From the NCBI GenBank assembly GCA_014084085.1, contig NPFB01000019.1, positions 357,756 through 396,368 of the forward strand: a stretch of DNA of 38,613 bases, read 5' to 3'. The position numbers and the translations under genes are program-made. Within the stretch, counting starts at the first letter, position 1; every line of letters starts with the position of its first letter. Shown piece after piece: positions 27,098 through 36,636 of this stretch. The notes beneath the pieces are model-generated. The model did no database searches. It was not told the origin of the DNA and worked only from the letters and a program-made list of their open reading frames with translations. This DNA comes from Hondaea fermentalgiana. Its lineage: Eukaryota; Sar; Bigyra; Thraustochytrida; Thraustochytriidae.

Positions 27098-28060
27098 ATG
27101 CGACTGACTGCGCGGCCACGTGCCTTTGGTTCCGCAGTGGAGCGGGAAACGACGAAGGTCGCCGTTGCGGACGCGAACGCGGACGCTGCGCAGGGAGCGA
27201 AGAATGCTGGAGAGCACGCGGAGGACGTGACGCGGTCAAAACTAGACCGGCAGAGGAGAACGTCTAGAGAGGTGGCGCGCCAGCGCAAATGCAGACAGCC
27301 GAGGCAACCTCGCGCGCGTAGAACGCCACAAGCTAGCACAGGAATAGACGATGAGATTTCCGACGAAGAATTGGAGCGAGAGCTCGGCATAGCACCGCGC
27401 CGGCAACGTGGAATTCTTGGGAGACCACTCAGAACTTTAATGGCAAACAGCAAGCGTCGAAACAAAAGCATAGACATGGACGACGAAGAGGAGAGGCAAG
27501 AACATGTACCCGAGTTCAGGCCGCCGCCGAGCCGTGCTGAGCGGGAGGAAATGATCGAGAAGTTTCTTTCCCGACTCTCGACATTTCAAGAAATCAAGCG
27601 CAAGAAGAACGCTCTCGATTTACATATTGCAGAGGTGTTCGTGGACGGGGCCAGCGTCGATGTGACGAGTGCTGCAGCAGCCCGTAGCAAGGCGGTGTCT
27701 TCCAAGTATAAGAGCGAGCGACTCGCGAGATGCCCGCACTGCTATGGGCCATCTGTTTGGTGCCCGTTCCACGCAACGAAAAGCCACAACGAGGCATCGA
27801 AATTTGAAAGTATTCCACCACCAAAGGTTGACATCCCTAAGCCTGATGAAGACCTTATCTCAGCGGGAGACGCCAAGGACCATATAGCACCAGCACGTTC
27901 AAGGCAGGCCCCGCCGTCACCGCCGACTGTGAAGAAGCATAGTGACTTATTACTGGCACATGAAGAAGACATGGATGAAGATGCAGATGAAGATTCTTTC
28001 TTCATGTCGCTCGATGATTTCCGAAACCAGCTAGGCCTCGGCCTACCGCAAGATAGATAA
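27098..28060 (+). CDS. Unrecognised protein with CxxC-x6-CxxH motif and acidic tail (320 aa)
   Basis: I do not recognise this protein. ATG 27098 is the first ATG after an in-frame TGA at 27020-27022; its context is weak (T at -3). The next in-frame ATG is 27440 (residue 115). The first ~90 residues are basic, Arg-rich and probably disordered. The middle is helical and charged (from about residue 145, AEREEMIEKFLSRLSTFQEI). It is followed by a C212-x2-C215-x6-C222-x2-H225 knuckle (CPHCYGPSVWCPFH) that could bind one zinc. The tail is strongly acidic and ends in a hydrophobic-acidic helix (FFMSLDDFRNQLGLGLP). No signal peptide or membrane segment. Two consecutive TAA codons end the frame. It is tail-to-tail with the SEL1L-like gene, 63 bases away. 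That this is a real gene is supported by its length, the ordered middle and normal composition; function is unknown. Confidence 0.7.
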   Translation: MRLTARPRAFGSAVERETTKVAVADANADAAQGAKNAGEHAEDVTRSKLDRQRRTSREVARQRKCRQPRQPRARRTPQASTGIDDEISDEELERELGIAPRRQRGILGRPLRTLMANSKRRNKSIDMDDEEERQEHVPEFRPPPSRAEREEMIEKFLSRLSTFQEIKRKKNALDLHIAEVFVDGASVDVTSAAAARSKAVSSKYKSERLARCPHCYGPSVWCPFHATKSHNEASKFESIPPPKVDIPKPDEDLISAGDAKDHIAPARSRQAPPSPPTVKKHSDLLLAHEEDMDEDADEDSFFMSLDDFRNQLGLGLPQDR

Positions 28061-28123
28061 TAAGCAAAAGAAAAGATTCTGGTAGGCCTCGTGTTTCTTT
28101 GTTTTTGTTTTTCACAGCTTACA
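28061..28123. other. 63-base convergent intergenic gap
   Basis: The stop codons of the plus-strand CPHC gene and the minus-strand SEL1L-like gene face each other across 63 bases. Their 3' untranslated regions and polyadenylation sites must overlap or lie inside the opposite gene. TAGGCCTCG occurs at 28032-28040 and again at 28083-28091; the first copy forms a TAGGCC/GGCCTA inverted repeat. Confidence 0.6.
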
Positions 28124-30571
28124 TTAGTCCTGGTGCGGGTGTTGCACTGATGCCGCAGCGGCCTGACGAAGGCGCCTGTGCAAGGCCCTGCGCTGCTGAT
28201 CGCGAGATCGAAGCATGAGAACAATGACCAGTAAAATGGAGAGAACAATGGCAACGACAGTATCGTCCTCAAATTCCGCAAGTGTGGCCAGCGCATCAAA
28301 GGCTTGCGAGGACAGAGGCGCGGCAGGAGTTTCACCGTTCTGCGCAGCTTGTTGTGACGAAGACGAGGACGTCGAGGCAGAAACTTCTGCTGTGTCTGGT
28401 GACGCCGAGGACGCACCATGGTGTGGCGCAGGGCTGCCTTGCAGAAAGGCGTACCATCGAGCGAGCGTTGAAACAACAGCTGGGAGATTTGTCGAACTCT
28501 CCCCAAAGACGATCGCACGATAGATTCGATGCATCCAGAGTCCACTAAGAGCCAACGAAACAGGAATCTTGGCGTCGGCGTCAGCAGATTCTGCAAGGTC
28601 ATAATAACGTTTTGCGAGATGAAAGTCCCGATCGAGGCCTATGCCGTGTTGATGCATAAAGCCAAGATTGAACATGGCCTGCGCATTGCGTCGTTTCGAT
28701 GCCAATTTGTAATGAAAAGCAGCCAACTCAAAGTCTGGGCCATCCATTACCCCGAGTCCATAGTAATAGTAGTCACCAATTTTGAGGCGCGCATCGACAT
28801 TTTCTTGCTCGGCCGCGAGCTCGTAAAGACGCAGTGCGTCTAATGACCTGTTGGAGGGCTCTTTTAATCGTAAGAACTGGTCCACGATGTCAATAATATC
28901 TTGAATGACGGAGAGGGGGAAGGGAAGAACTCCTCCATGAGAGCCTGCCGAGAAGAAATCATCGACTTTTCCTGACGTTGCACTTGGTGACTGCTGCGCG
29001 GAAGGACTTTGTTTTACTGGGGAAGATGCACCCGGCCGCTGGACGCTACCGCGAATGTCGGCGCCATAGTCAAGTAGCCACGCAGCATTACTTTGTGCAA
29101 CCTCATATCCGAGCTCGGACGCGACTAGATAAATGTGAAGAGCACTGTCAATGTCATCGTACGAATTCCAGAGCACAAAAGCACGCGAGAGAAGCTGAAC
29201 AGGTTCACCACGCTCCGCGACCGCCTTGAAAAGATGCATGGCATTCTCACACTGGCGAGGCGTACCAATGCCGTGGAGGTTCATTTGCGCAAGCTTGTGC
29301 ATGGCCAGCGTATGGCCCTTTTGAACAGCCACTTGAAAGTAGTTGAGGGCCATTGGGTAATTCCTGCGACTTGACCCGGTGCCTGTGGCGAAAAGGGCAC
29401 CAGCATTGTAAAGAGCTTCTGCATTCCCCATTTCGGCAGCTTCGTCGAACAGCTTTGTGGCCCGCGAACGGTCTTGCTTCACGTGCAAGCCATAAAGGTA
29501 CATGTACCCAAGTCCATTTTTGCCAGCGGCGGAGTGTGCTTCGGCCGCAGCGCTAAAGTTCTCATAGGCGGCCTTGAGGTCCCGCTCCACGGCCATGCCC
29601 TTGACGAGCATATGGCCAAGCGTCGCCTGCGCGAGCGGGTCTCCGCTCGCAGCAGCACGCCGGAAAAACATGGCCGCGGTTTCATGGTCACGTTCGACGC
29701 CGCGCGCGCCGTAAAAGTAAATTTGGCCAAGCGCCACGAGCGCAGCAAGGTCTCCCTTCTCGGCGGCGTGCTTGTAGTAGTCGACAATCTCTTCGTCTTC
29801 GCTGCGGACCGCGCGACGCCCGGTGTACGAGTGTGACTTTTGATCGAGGCTGAGGCGCTCGCGTTCATTGAGGGGGCCGACGCCATCTCTTTCGATTTGG
29901 TCAGCAGCCGTGTTAGCGGCAAGTTCGTAGTAAAGCACTGCTGTCTTGCAATCTCTGGGCACGCCGAGACCAATGCTATGGCGAAAGCCTAGAGCCATTT
30001 GGGCGTGTATGCTGCCACCCACGGCGGCAAAGTAGTAGTGCAGCGCCATTTTCACCTGGTCTTGCTCGACGCCCAGGGCGCCGGACGCATAGAGAGTTCC
30101 CATGCGAAACTGCGCAGTCTCGTTGCCGAGCTCGGCGCCGAGCTCATACAGCTCGACAGCCCTTGTGCGGTTTAATAGGGGATGGTCTGCGTCACTGATG
30201 ACGATGCGACCCGTGGCAAGTTTCCAGGGCCCTGACTGGTCTTCCTGCGCACTTTTCGTGGCATACGAGGGCCATACGTTTTCATATGCAATGGCAAGCT
30301 CTGTAGCTGCGGCGCCCCGTACAGCAGCAGGTAAGGAGGTATCGCTTGCCGTCTGTTCGAGAATCCTCGTGGTTTCAAGTACGGACTGCGCCTTGGCCCT
30401 TGCCGCCATGAATGTTTTTCGCGCGCTCGCCACAGCCGTCGACGCGAGCGGAGTTGCGGGGAATCTCGGTTCTTGCGTCTCACCTGCGCGAGTTGCTGCG
30501 GATGCTAGTAGAAGCAGCAAGCTCGTGAGGATCAGCTGCACAACCGGCAGCAAGCTCGGCCTTGTGGTCAT
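28124..30571 (-). CDS. SEL1L/Hrd3-like ER membrane protein with Sel1 repeats (815 aa)
   Basis: This is the likely membrane-anchored partner of the Hrd1 ubiquitin ligase, which recruits misfolded glycoproteins to ER-associated degradation. An N-terminal signal peptide (LILTSLLLLLASAATRA, cleavage near residue 29) is followed by roughly a dozen Sel1/TPR-like repeats in three groups (about residues 130-230, 265-490 and 600-690). Each repeat carries the A-x-x-x-L-G-x-x-Y-x-x-G pattern. The last group has NLGFMHQHGIGLDRDFHLAK, a signature of the SEL1L/Hrd3 family, followed by YYDLAE. A single membrane helix (772-787, VVAIVLSILLVIVLML) and a 28-residue basic tail give type I topology with the repeats in the lumen. 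Length agrees with SEL1L and Hrd3 (about 800 residues). Ser/Gln-rich insertions occur near residues 530-570 and 720-755. ATG 30571 gives the signal peptide directly. It shares a 960-base divergent region with the YchF gene. Confidence 0.92.
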   Translation of the reverse strand: MTTRPSLLPVVQLILTSLLLLLASAATRAGETQEPRFPATPLASTAVASARKTFMAARAKAQSVLETTRILEQTASDTSLPAAVRGAAATELAIAYENVWPSYATKSAQEDQSGPWKLATGRIVISDADHPLLNRTRAVELYELGAELGNETAQFRMGTLYASGALGVEQDQVKMALHYYFAAVGGSIHAQMALGFRHSIGLGVPRDCKTAVLYYELAANTAADQIERDGVGPLNERERLSLDQKSHSYTGRRAVRSEDEEIVDYYKHAAEKGDLAALVALGQIYFYGARGVERDHETAAMFFRRAAASGDPLAQATLGHMLVKGMAVERDLKAAYENFSAAAEAHSAAGKNGLGYMYLYGLHVKQDRSRATKLFDEAAEMGNAEALYNAGALFATGTGSSRRNYPMALNYFQVAVQKGHTLAMHKLAQMNLHGIGTPRQCENAMHLFKAVAERGEPVQLLSRAFVLWNSYDDIDSALHIYLVASELGYEVAQSNAAWLLDYGADIRGSVQRPGASSPVKQSPSAQQSPSATSGKVDDFFSAGSHGGVLPFPLSVIQDIIDIVDQFLRLKEPSNRSLDALRLYELAAEQENVDARLKIGDYYYYGLGVMDGPDFELAAFHYKLASKRRNAQAMFNLGFMHQHGIGLDRDFHLAKRYYDLAESADADAKIPVSLALSGLWMHRIYRAIVFGESSTNLPAVVSTLARWYAFLQGSPAPHHGASSASPDTAEVSASTSSSSSQQAAQNGETPAAPLSSQAFDALATLAEFEDDTVVAIVLSILLVIVLMLRSRDQQRRALHRRLRQAAAASVQHPHQD

Positions 30572-30891
30572 CTTTAATCAATTTGTCAAGCGGATTTTTT
30601 GCTTCCGGCCCGCGAGGAGCCGTCGGCGCGTGGGAAGCCGCGCACAGAGCTTTACGCTAGCTCTAGGCGTGCGATCTGTACAAAGCGGCCCACCTCAGGC
30701 ACGCGCCCAGCCTTTGGGCCGCGCCTTCTACCCCGGGGCGACGGGCGCGGCGTCGCCTCCCCCCCCCCAAGGTGTACGTAGTATCCCAAACGTATGTACT
30801 GTGCGCCGGGAGCCTCTTCGAGCACGGCCGCGTGGCCTCGCCGAATCTCCCTGGCCAGGGTGATGGCGGCGCCGCCTTCCCGCCAATGGCA

Positions 30892-30926
<35 letters not shown>

Positions 30927-31531
30927 GCTCCGCCGCGCGCCCTGCGCTCTGCCGCGTCAAGACCTCGCGCGGGAGTTCGCGCTTTGGTCCTTGCTGTTCA
31001 AGAGCTGCCTGCAGCGCGATCGATGAGCGCTTCTTCTTCGCCCGAGTTAGCCCGAGGCCGCGCGCTCCTCTGGATCTTGCGGAACGCTGGGAACCTGCCC
31101 CGTCGCGCTGCGAGGTCGCGCGCGAGAACGAGGCCCGGCGCTTCGGTGCGCGGGACTTGAGACGACTTGCGCGGACGCGAGCTCTGGCGGGCGAAAGGAG
31201 ATGGCCCTCGCAGCCGGGGACGAGAGGGACGCTCGGTTTTGGAGTTGTGCGACTGCCACTGAATGCCGTGGTGAGCAAGGAAAGAAGCGTTCTCGTGCGC
31301 AGGGTAAGGATGGTGTGTACCGGCGCCACCGACTGGCCCTGCTGCTGGAGAAAAGACGAGAGCAAGCAAAGCCCGAGCAGAGCGCGCGACGGGAGGAGCG
31401 GCGAGGGTTTAGCGAGGCCGAGGTACGAGCTGTGCACGTATATTTGGGCATTCTTCATCTAGACTCGTCTCTGTGCTTGTGGTGCGCTGGCTCGGTGACT
31501 CGCTCGCTAGCTCCGTTTCTGAGGACGCACG
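30572..31531. promoter_or_regulatory. Divergent promoter region between the SEL1L-like and YchF genes
   Basis: The two genes start 960 bases apart and point away from each other, so both promoters lie here. The sequence is very GC-rich, with a C10 run (30759-30768) and a GCC tandem repeat (30892-30926). Long overlapping frames on both strands are Arg/Ala/Pro/Gly-rich and not credible genes. No core promoter element can be assigned. Confidence 0.55.
30892..30926. repeat. GCC trinucleotide repeat
   Basis: About 11 tandem GCC units lie in the divergent intergenic region. No supported gene covers them, so they are not treated as coding for poly-Ala or poly-Pro. Confidence 0.9.
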
Positions 31532-32671
31532 ATGGCGGGCGTCCGTGCGGCTTGCGGCATTGTGGGCTTGCCGAACGTGGGCAAATCAACGCTGTGCAAC
31601 GCGCTCTCGCGCAGCGAAGTTGCTCTGGCCTCGAACTTTCCATTCTGCACGATTGAGCCTAATGTCGCGCGTGTGGCTGTGCCAGATCCGCGACTCGCGC
31701 GGCTGGCGGCGCTCGCCAAGTCGGAGCGCGTGGTGCCGCAAATGCTGGAGCTGCACGATATTGCGGGACTAATCAAGGGCGCGAGCGAGGGCGAAGGTCT
31801 AGGCAACAAGTTTTTGGCAAACATTCGCAGCGTTTCAATGATTGTGCACGTCCTTCGCTGCTTTCACAATGTGGACATTCTGCACGTCAGCGCCGACGAG
31901 CGCGGGATCACCAACCCAGTCGACGACCTCGAGGTGGTGGAGACGGAGCTGATGCTCGCCGATTTAGCTTCCGTGGAGAAACGTTTGCAAAAGAAGAAAA
32001 TGTCTCCGGGCGACAAGATCCTCTTGGAGGAAGTGCGAGACTGCCTTGCGGAAGGACGGCCTGCCCGTGATGTGCTCAAGGGCAAGGGACCCGACGCGGG
32101 AGAAAGTGTCGAAGCCGGAAAGGGTCTCACGCTGCGTCAGGAGCTACAACAGCAACTTCTTTCATTCAAGCCAGTGCTTCCTGTTTGCAATGTGGATGAG
32201 GACACTGTGCGCGAGGGGCGAAACGAGATGACCGACATGGTCAAGGAGGTATTTGGTGGGCGCGGTGGAGTTGAGCCGGTTGTTCTTTGCGCCTCGTTGG
32301 AGGAAGAGGCGCTCTCATTATCGCCTGAGGAGCGCGATGAATACTTTGCCGAGTTCGGTCTGCGCGAGACGGGTCTCGACAAGGTTGCTAGCGGCGCGGC
32401 AAAGCTGCTGGATCTCGATGTGTTTTACACCGTGGGCCCGGCCGAAGCACACGCTTGGAGCATTCCCGTGGGCGCAACTGCGCAAGAAGCGGCAGGCAAG
32501 ATCCACACGGACATGTCGCGCGGATTCATTGCCGCCGATACAATTGCGTACGATGACTTTGTGAACCTCGGTGGCGAAAAGCAGGCAAAGGACGCTGGCA
32601 AGCTCCGCTCCGAGGGGCGCGACTACATTGTCCAGTCCGGCGACATCATGAACTTCAAGTTCAACGTGTAA
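31532..32671 (+). CDS. YchF/OLA1-family P-loop ATPase, bacterial-type (379 aa)
   Basis: YchF/OLA1 proteins are Obg-related P-loop NTPases that prefer ATP and associate with ribosomes and stress responses. The P-loop is GLPNVGKST (residues 12-20). The switch region reads FCTIEPNVARV and DIAGLIKGASEGEGLGNKFL, where the hydrophobic residue replaces the usual catalytic Gln. The G4 position is NVDE (220-223) instead of NKxD, which fits relaxed base specificity. A coiled-coil arm (about 130-160) and a C-terminal TGS domain (about 297-379) complete the fold. The NVDE motif and the closing DYIVQSGDIMNFKFNV resemble bacterial YchF more than animal or yeast OLA1, so this may be a copy of organelle or bacterial descent. 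No transit peptide is evident. ATG 31532 is fixed by an in-frame TGA at 31520 and has a good context (A at -3, G at +4). Confidence 0.95.
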   Translation: MAGVRAACGIVGLPNVGKSTLCNALSRSEVALASNFPFCTIEPNVARVAVPDPRLARLAALAKSERVVPQMLELHDIAGLIKGASEGEGLGNKFLANIRSVSMIVHVLRCFHNVDILHVSADERGITNPVDDLEVVETELMLADLASVEKRLQKKKMSPGDKILLEEVRDCLAEGRPARDVLKGKGPDAGESVEAGKGLTLRQELQQQLLSFKPVLPVCNVDEDTVREGRNEMTDMVKEVFGGRGGVEPVVLCASLEEEALSLSPEERDEYFAEFGLRETGLDKVASGAAKLLDLDVFYTVGPAEAHAWSIPVGATAQEAAGKIHTDMSRGFIAADTIAYDDFVNLGGEKQAKDAGKLRSEGRDYIVQSGDIMNFKFNV

Positions 32672-33858
32672 AAGCCAAATAGAATTGATCAAGAGACTGT
32701 CACCGAGACAAATCTTGCATGCATGCATGCATACATCCACCATCGCTTCGCCTCGTGTCCGCCTTGACCATTTTATCCTACAAGCTGGCCTGTGCGAGCA
32801 TCCGCACCCGACGAAGGCTCTCTCGCACATCTTTCCCCTTTCAATTCTTGCCCTTGCAGCGCGTGCATACGAGCCAGGAAACCCGCGTCAAGCCGGCCGG
32901 CCGGCAAAAAGCGGCTACAAGCCGCTCAGCCGCTTTCTTCCAGTACAAAAGCGAGGATATCCGCGTTTATCTAGACGGTCTTTTTCCGAAGAAAAGAAAG
33001 AAACAAGGCGAAAGAAAGAAAGCAGAAAAAGCAGGTTGTCGTTCGATCTCTCTCTCTCTCTCTCTCTCTGTGTCTGTCTGTGTCTCTCTCCGGCAAACAA
33101 AGAAAGAGCCGCGCGCGTGCGTGCGTACGAGCGAGCGAGCGAGCGAGCGCGCAAGCGGGAGAGCGCCCGCGCGGCCCCTCGCGCGCCGGCGGCCCCTCGC
33201 GCCCCCTCGTCTCTCGCGCCGCAGACGCCCGGCCGGTCGGGGCCTCGCTCGGAAAGTGCTGCGAACGAGGACCGGGCGCGGCTCATCCTCCTCAGCGTCG
33301 GTCTCGTCCGTCTCGTCTCGTCTCGTCTGTCTGTCTGTCTGCTGCGCCGCCGGAGCCGCCGCGGCGCGCCCGTCGCCCGCGAGCCCGCGAGCCGCGCGGA
33401 GCGCAGCGCTCCTCTGCACGCGCGCGCGCGCGAAGGCGAGGTCGCCAACACAGAGAAGCCGAAGAAAGAGCGCAGCCGGCGACGAAACGGAGAAAACCCG
33501 GAACGCGCGCCTCACTCTCCGGCCCGACGCCTTCGCTCTCTCGCAGCCGGCCAGCCAGCCAGCCACCCTGCCATAGCCACCCTGCCCTCTCGCTTGACTT
33601 CCGTCGCTCGCTCTCTCGCTCGCTAGACTTCGGTGCCGCTGCCTGCTCGTTAGACCGTCGGCCAGAGGCGCAAAACCAAAGCGTGAGCAACAAGAGCAAA
33701 GAGCAAAAGCTTGACCATCTCTTTCTCTACTCATTCCTTCACACGTTCACGCGCAATTCAAGTGGGCGATCGATCGGGCGATCAGACTTTGACAAGTTCG
33801 TTGCTGCACAGAAAGTAGGAAACAGGTAGTGCAATCTCGAGCGCGTCCCGTCGAGACC
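32672..33858. other. Intergenic region and leader upstream of the Ariadne gene
   Basis: No credible gene. It contains a GCAT repeat (32716-32732), a CT/TG microsatellite (33047-33090), a GAGC repeat (about 33129-33149), a GTCTC/TGTC repeat (about 33307-33341) and a pyrimidine-rich stretch before 33610. The long Arg/Ser/Ala-rich frames covering these repeats on both strands are artefacts of GC-rich DNA. The Ariadne promoter must lie here. Confidence 0.65.
33047..33090. repeat. CT microsatellite grading into TGTC repeat
   Basis: A TC dinucleotide repeat (33047-33069) passes into TGTCTG units and back to TC. It lies about 770-810 bases upstream of the Ariadne start. Confidence 0.9.
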
Positions 33859-35745
33859 ATGGACAGCGACGAGGAGTACTACTACTACAGCGACGAGGAT
33901 CAGTACATTGATGAAGATGATGGATCCGGCATGAAGCCCGAGGGACAACGAGGTGATAGCTCGAGCTCAAGCGCGCATGCGGACGAGTCCAAGGAAGCGA
34001 CCGCGGGATACTCGCGCATGTCCGTGGATGAGGAGAACAAGAACTCTGAAAACCTCTTGCCAGGCAGCAGTAACAGCGGCAGAAGCGAAGGTAGCGCCAC
34101 CACCAGCGACAAGGTGCGCACCGCCGCTGCACAGCAAGACGAGTACACGGTCATGACGCCCGCAATGCTGCGCGCCGAGCAAGAGAAACTAATCAAGAAC
34201 GTATCGGATGTTCTGGACACTTCGTACGACATAAGCAACGTGCTCCTGCTCCACTTTAAGTGGAACAAGGAGCGACTCTTTGATGCATATTATGCGGACC
34301 CGGAAAAGGCGTGTCGAGATGCTGGCGCCGTTCCGCTTGTCGAAAATGCACGCGTCGGCACGGATGCGGACGCAGCGGGCGGAAGCAAGGAACAAGGCGT
34401 GTTCATGTGTCAGATTCTGTACATGGAGGTGCCTTACAAGTACACCTTTTCGCTGGGATGCTCGGGCGAAGATGGCACGGAGCACCGTTTCTCGCTGGAC
34501 GCCTGGCAAAAGTACCTGTGCACCAAAGTTGGTGAGGGCAAGGACTGTATCTTTACGCGCTGCCCAGCAGACAAGTGCCAGGCAATGGTGAGTCCCAAGG
34601 TCTGGGAGGACATTCTCACGCGCGAGCTCGATGAGCCTCTGGACGAAAAGACGAGGCAGCGTCATGCTGAGACCTTGCGGGTCTACCAGCGTCATCTGGC
34701 GACCTCGTTCGTGGACATTAACCGAAACATCAGATGGTGTCCAGGCAAGCACTGTGAGTGCGCTGTCCTCGCGTCCGGTGCGGTGAAGGAGGTGCGCTGC
34801 ACAGGATGCGACCAACTCTTTTGCTTCAAGTGCGGTGCAGATGCACATGCCCCTGTCTCTTGCAAGGGGCTCGCGGCTTGGCAGGAAAAGTGCCTCAACG
34901 AAAGTGAGACGGCGAACTGGATTTTGGCGCACACCAAGGTATGCCCCAAGTGCTCGACGCGCATCGAAAAGAACCAGGGCTGCAATCACATGACGTGCCG
35001 CATGTGCCGGCATGACTTTTGCTGGATTTGCCTGCAGCCCTGGAGCGAGCACGGCACGACCACCGGAGGATACTATAACTGCAACAAGTTCGAAGGTGGC
35101 ACCTCTGACGGTAATGAGGACACGGCGGCGCGCGCCAAAAAGGAGCTCGATCGCTACTTGCACTACTACAAGCGGTTTGCCACGCATCAGCAGGCAGGCA
35201 AGTTCGCCACGGAACAACGCAAGCAGGCGGAGCAGCGCATGATTGACATGCAGAGCAAGGACCAGGAGCAGAGCTGGGTGGACGTTCAGTTCTTGCAGCA
35301 GGCCGTGGAGCAGCTCATTGAGTGCCGCCGCGTGCTCATGTATACATATGCCTTTGCCTACTTTCTACCCGATGGCGCCAAGAAGGAACTTTTTGAGTAC
35401 AACCAAAGCATGTTGGAGCGCAACACGGAGCACCTGAGCGAGCTGAGCGAGCTGGAACTTGGGATGATGAACCGCTCTGAGGTGATCAATTACACACGCG
35501 TTACGGGCAAGTTTCTTCGTTCTCTGCTTGAGCAGGTTGAAAGCGAAGGTCTCAGCATGGAGCTTCCGCGCGATGGCACAGCCCCTTCCTCCTCCTCCTC
35601 CTCCTCCTCCTCGTCGTCGTTGTCTGCGGGCGCCAACGCCAAGCGCGCTGGCTCGGGCGCTCTATCCGCCGGCAAGAATCAGGCGCGTAGCGGCACCACC
35701 TCGTCTGGGAGCAGGCCCAGCCGCACTACTTCTAGGCGTCGTTAA
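33859..35745 (+). CDS. Ariadne-type RBR E3 ubiquitin ligase with degenerate RING1 (628 aa)
   Basis: RBR ligases take ubiquitin from an E2 at RING1, load it on a RING2 cysteine and pass it to a substrate. In order: an acidic start (DSDEEYYYYSDED); a UBA-like helical region (about 100-160); RING1 (184-240); an IBR (about 293-335) with WCPGKHCECAV and CTGCDQLFCFKCG; RING2 (about 355-400) with VCPKCSTRIEKNQGCNHMTC; and a long helical Ariadne domain. The catalytic cysteine by comparison with HHARI is C375 (GCNHM), intact. RING1 keeps C184, C201, H209, C235 and C240, but three expected cysteines are L187, S212 and A215; extra cysteines C221 and C230 might compensate. The tail is Ser-rich (a TCC repeat at 35587-35611), then basic. 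ATG 33859 has an excellent context (ACCATGG); no upstream ATG is in frame in the preceding open stretch. Confidence 0.93.
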   Translation: MDSDEEYYYYSDEDQYIDEDDGSGMKPEGQRGDSSSSSAHADESKEATAGYSRMSVDEENKNSENLLPGSSNSGRSEGSATTSDKVRTAAAQQDEYTVMTPAMLRAEQEKLIKNVSDVLDTSYDISNVLLLHFKWNKERLFDAYYADPEKACRDAGAVPLVENARVGTDADAAGGSKEQGVFMCQILYMEVPYKYTFSLGCSGEDGTEHRFSLDAWQKYLCTKVGEGKDCIFTRCPADKCQAMVSPKVWEDILTRELDEPLDEKTRQRHAETLRVYQRHLATSFVDINRNIRWCPGKHCECAVLASGAVKEVRCTGCDQLFCFKCGADAHAPVSCKGLAAWQEKCLNESETANWILAHTKVCPKCSTRIEKNQGCNHMTCRMCRHDFCWICLQPWSEHGTTTGGYYNCNKFEGGTSDGNEDTAARAKKELDRYLHYYKRFATHQQAGKFATEQRKQAEQRMIDMQSKDQEQSWVDVQFLQQAVEQLIECRRVLMYTYAFAYFLPDGAKKELFEYNQSMLERNTEHLSELSELELGMMNRSEVINYTRVTGKFLRSLLEQVESEGLSMELPRDGTAPSSSSSSSSSSSLSAGANAKRAGSGALSAGKNQARSGTTSSGSRPSRTTSRRR

Positions 35746-36636
35746 AAAACATCAATGTATCATCCATGCCGAGTTCTTGAATTCCATTTCTCAACAGCCT
35801 GCGAGCGTAGCTACATGAGTCAGATGTCTCTCGTTGCGAAGAGCACATGCCAGATGGGGATCGTGAGCTAGATGCGTGGCAGGTCGCTTTGCACATGTTC
35901 AGCCAGAGCACCCTCGCGGTGATGCATGTCGTGTAGGTCTTGAGCTTTGTGTTGGCTGGCTGGCTGGCTGAACTGCCTTCTCGGTCAGTGGCCGCGCAAG
36001 TCACGCTTCTGGCTGTTGCCAAGAATGATACATAGGAAATCGAATCAAATTCTCATTCATTCTGTGACAGCCTTCGCGAAGATGTTGCGCTCGACTCGTC
36101 TCTAGCCATCGCTTGCGGCCCAGGGTGGGTGGTGATGGCCACACTGGCAAGCTTGCAAGACAAGACAAGACAGCCGCCAAGGTCAGCGTAGTTGACCCAC
36201 GTCGTCCGCGTTTTTTTCCCAACACCATTGGCAACCGAGGCTGACCATGACTGCCCGGTGGCGATATATCTGGCTGCAGCCAACCAGCCTCGCAGCTGCT
36301 AATTGGCTCCTGCTGCCACCATCAGCCAGATGCGTGGTACCTGCAGAGACGGTGGCGAGCGATCGATTCGTCGCCGCTTCCCAGGGCCCGGCAGTTCCGC
36401 GCTCGTGCCCTCCCCTCGAGGAACTCCCGAAGAAGCGTCCCACCCCACACCTGGCCGTCCCTAGAAACCTAAGCTACCAGCTTCTCCTTTTGTGGGTGAG
36501 ATGACCCGCAACTGATATAATTCCCACACCAAGCACACCGCCCGGGCCGGTTGATGGCAACGACGATTTTCAAGATGGCAATCCGAGGCAAGCCCAGGCC
36601 AGCCCAGGCCAGGCCAGGCCTGGGCCCAATCCTGAG

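Noticed and set aside
31532..32671. Bacterial contamination as the source of the YchF gene
   Set aside because: It sits between clearly eukaryotic genes, with a eukaryotic-type start context and matching composition.
32685..33829. Overlapping long frames of 250-310 codons between the YchF and Ariadne genes
   Set aside because: All are Arg/Ser/Ala-rich, run through microsatellites on both strands and show no ordered domain.
33829..33858. Extension of the Ariadne protein to an upstream GTG codon
   Set aside because: ATG 33859 has an excellent ACCATGG context, and GTG initiation is not expected in a eukaryotic nuclear gene.
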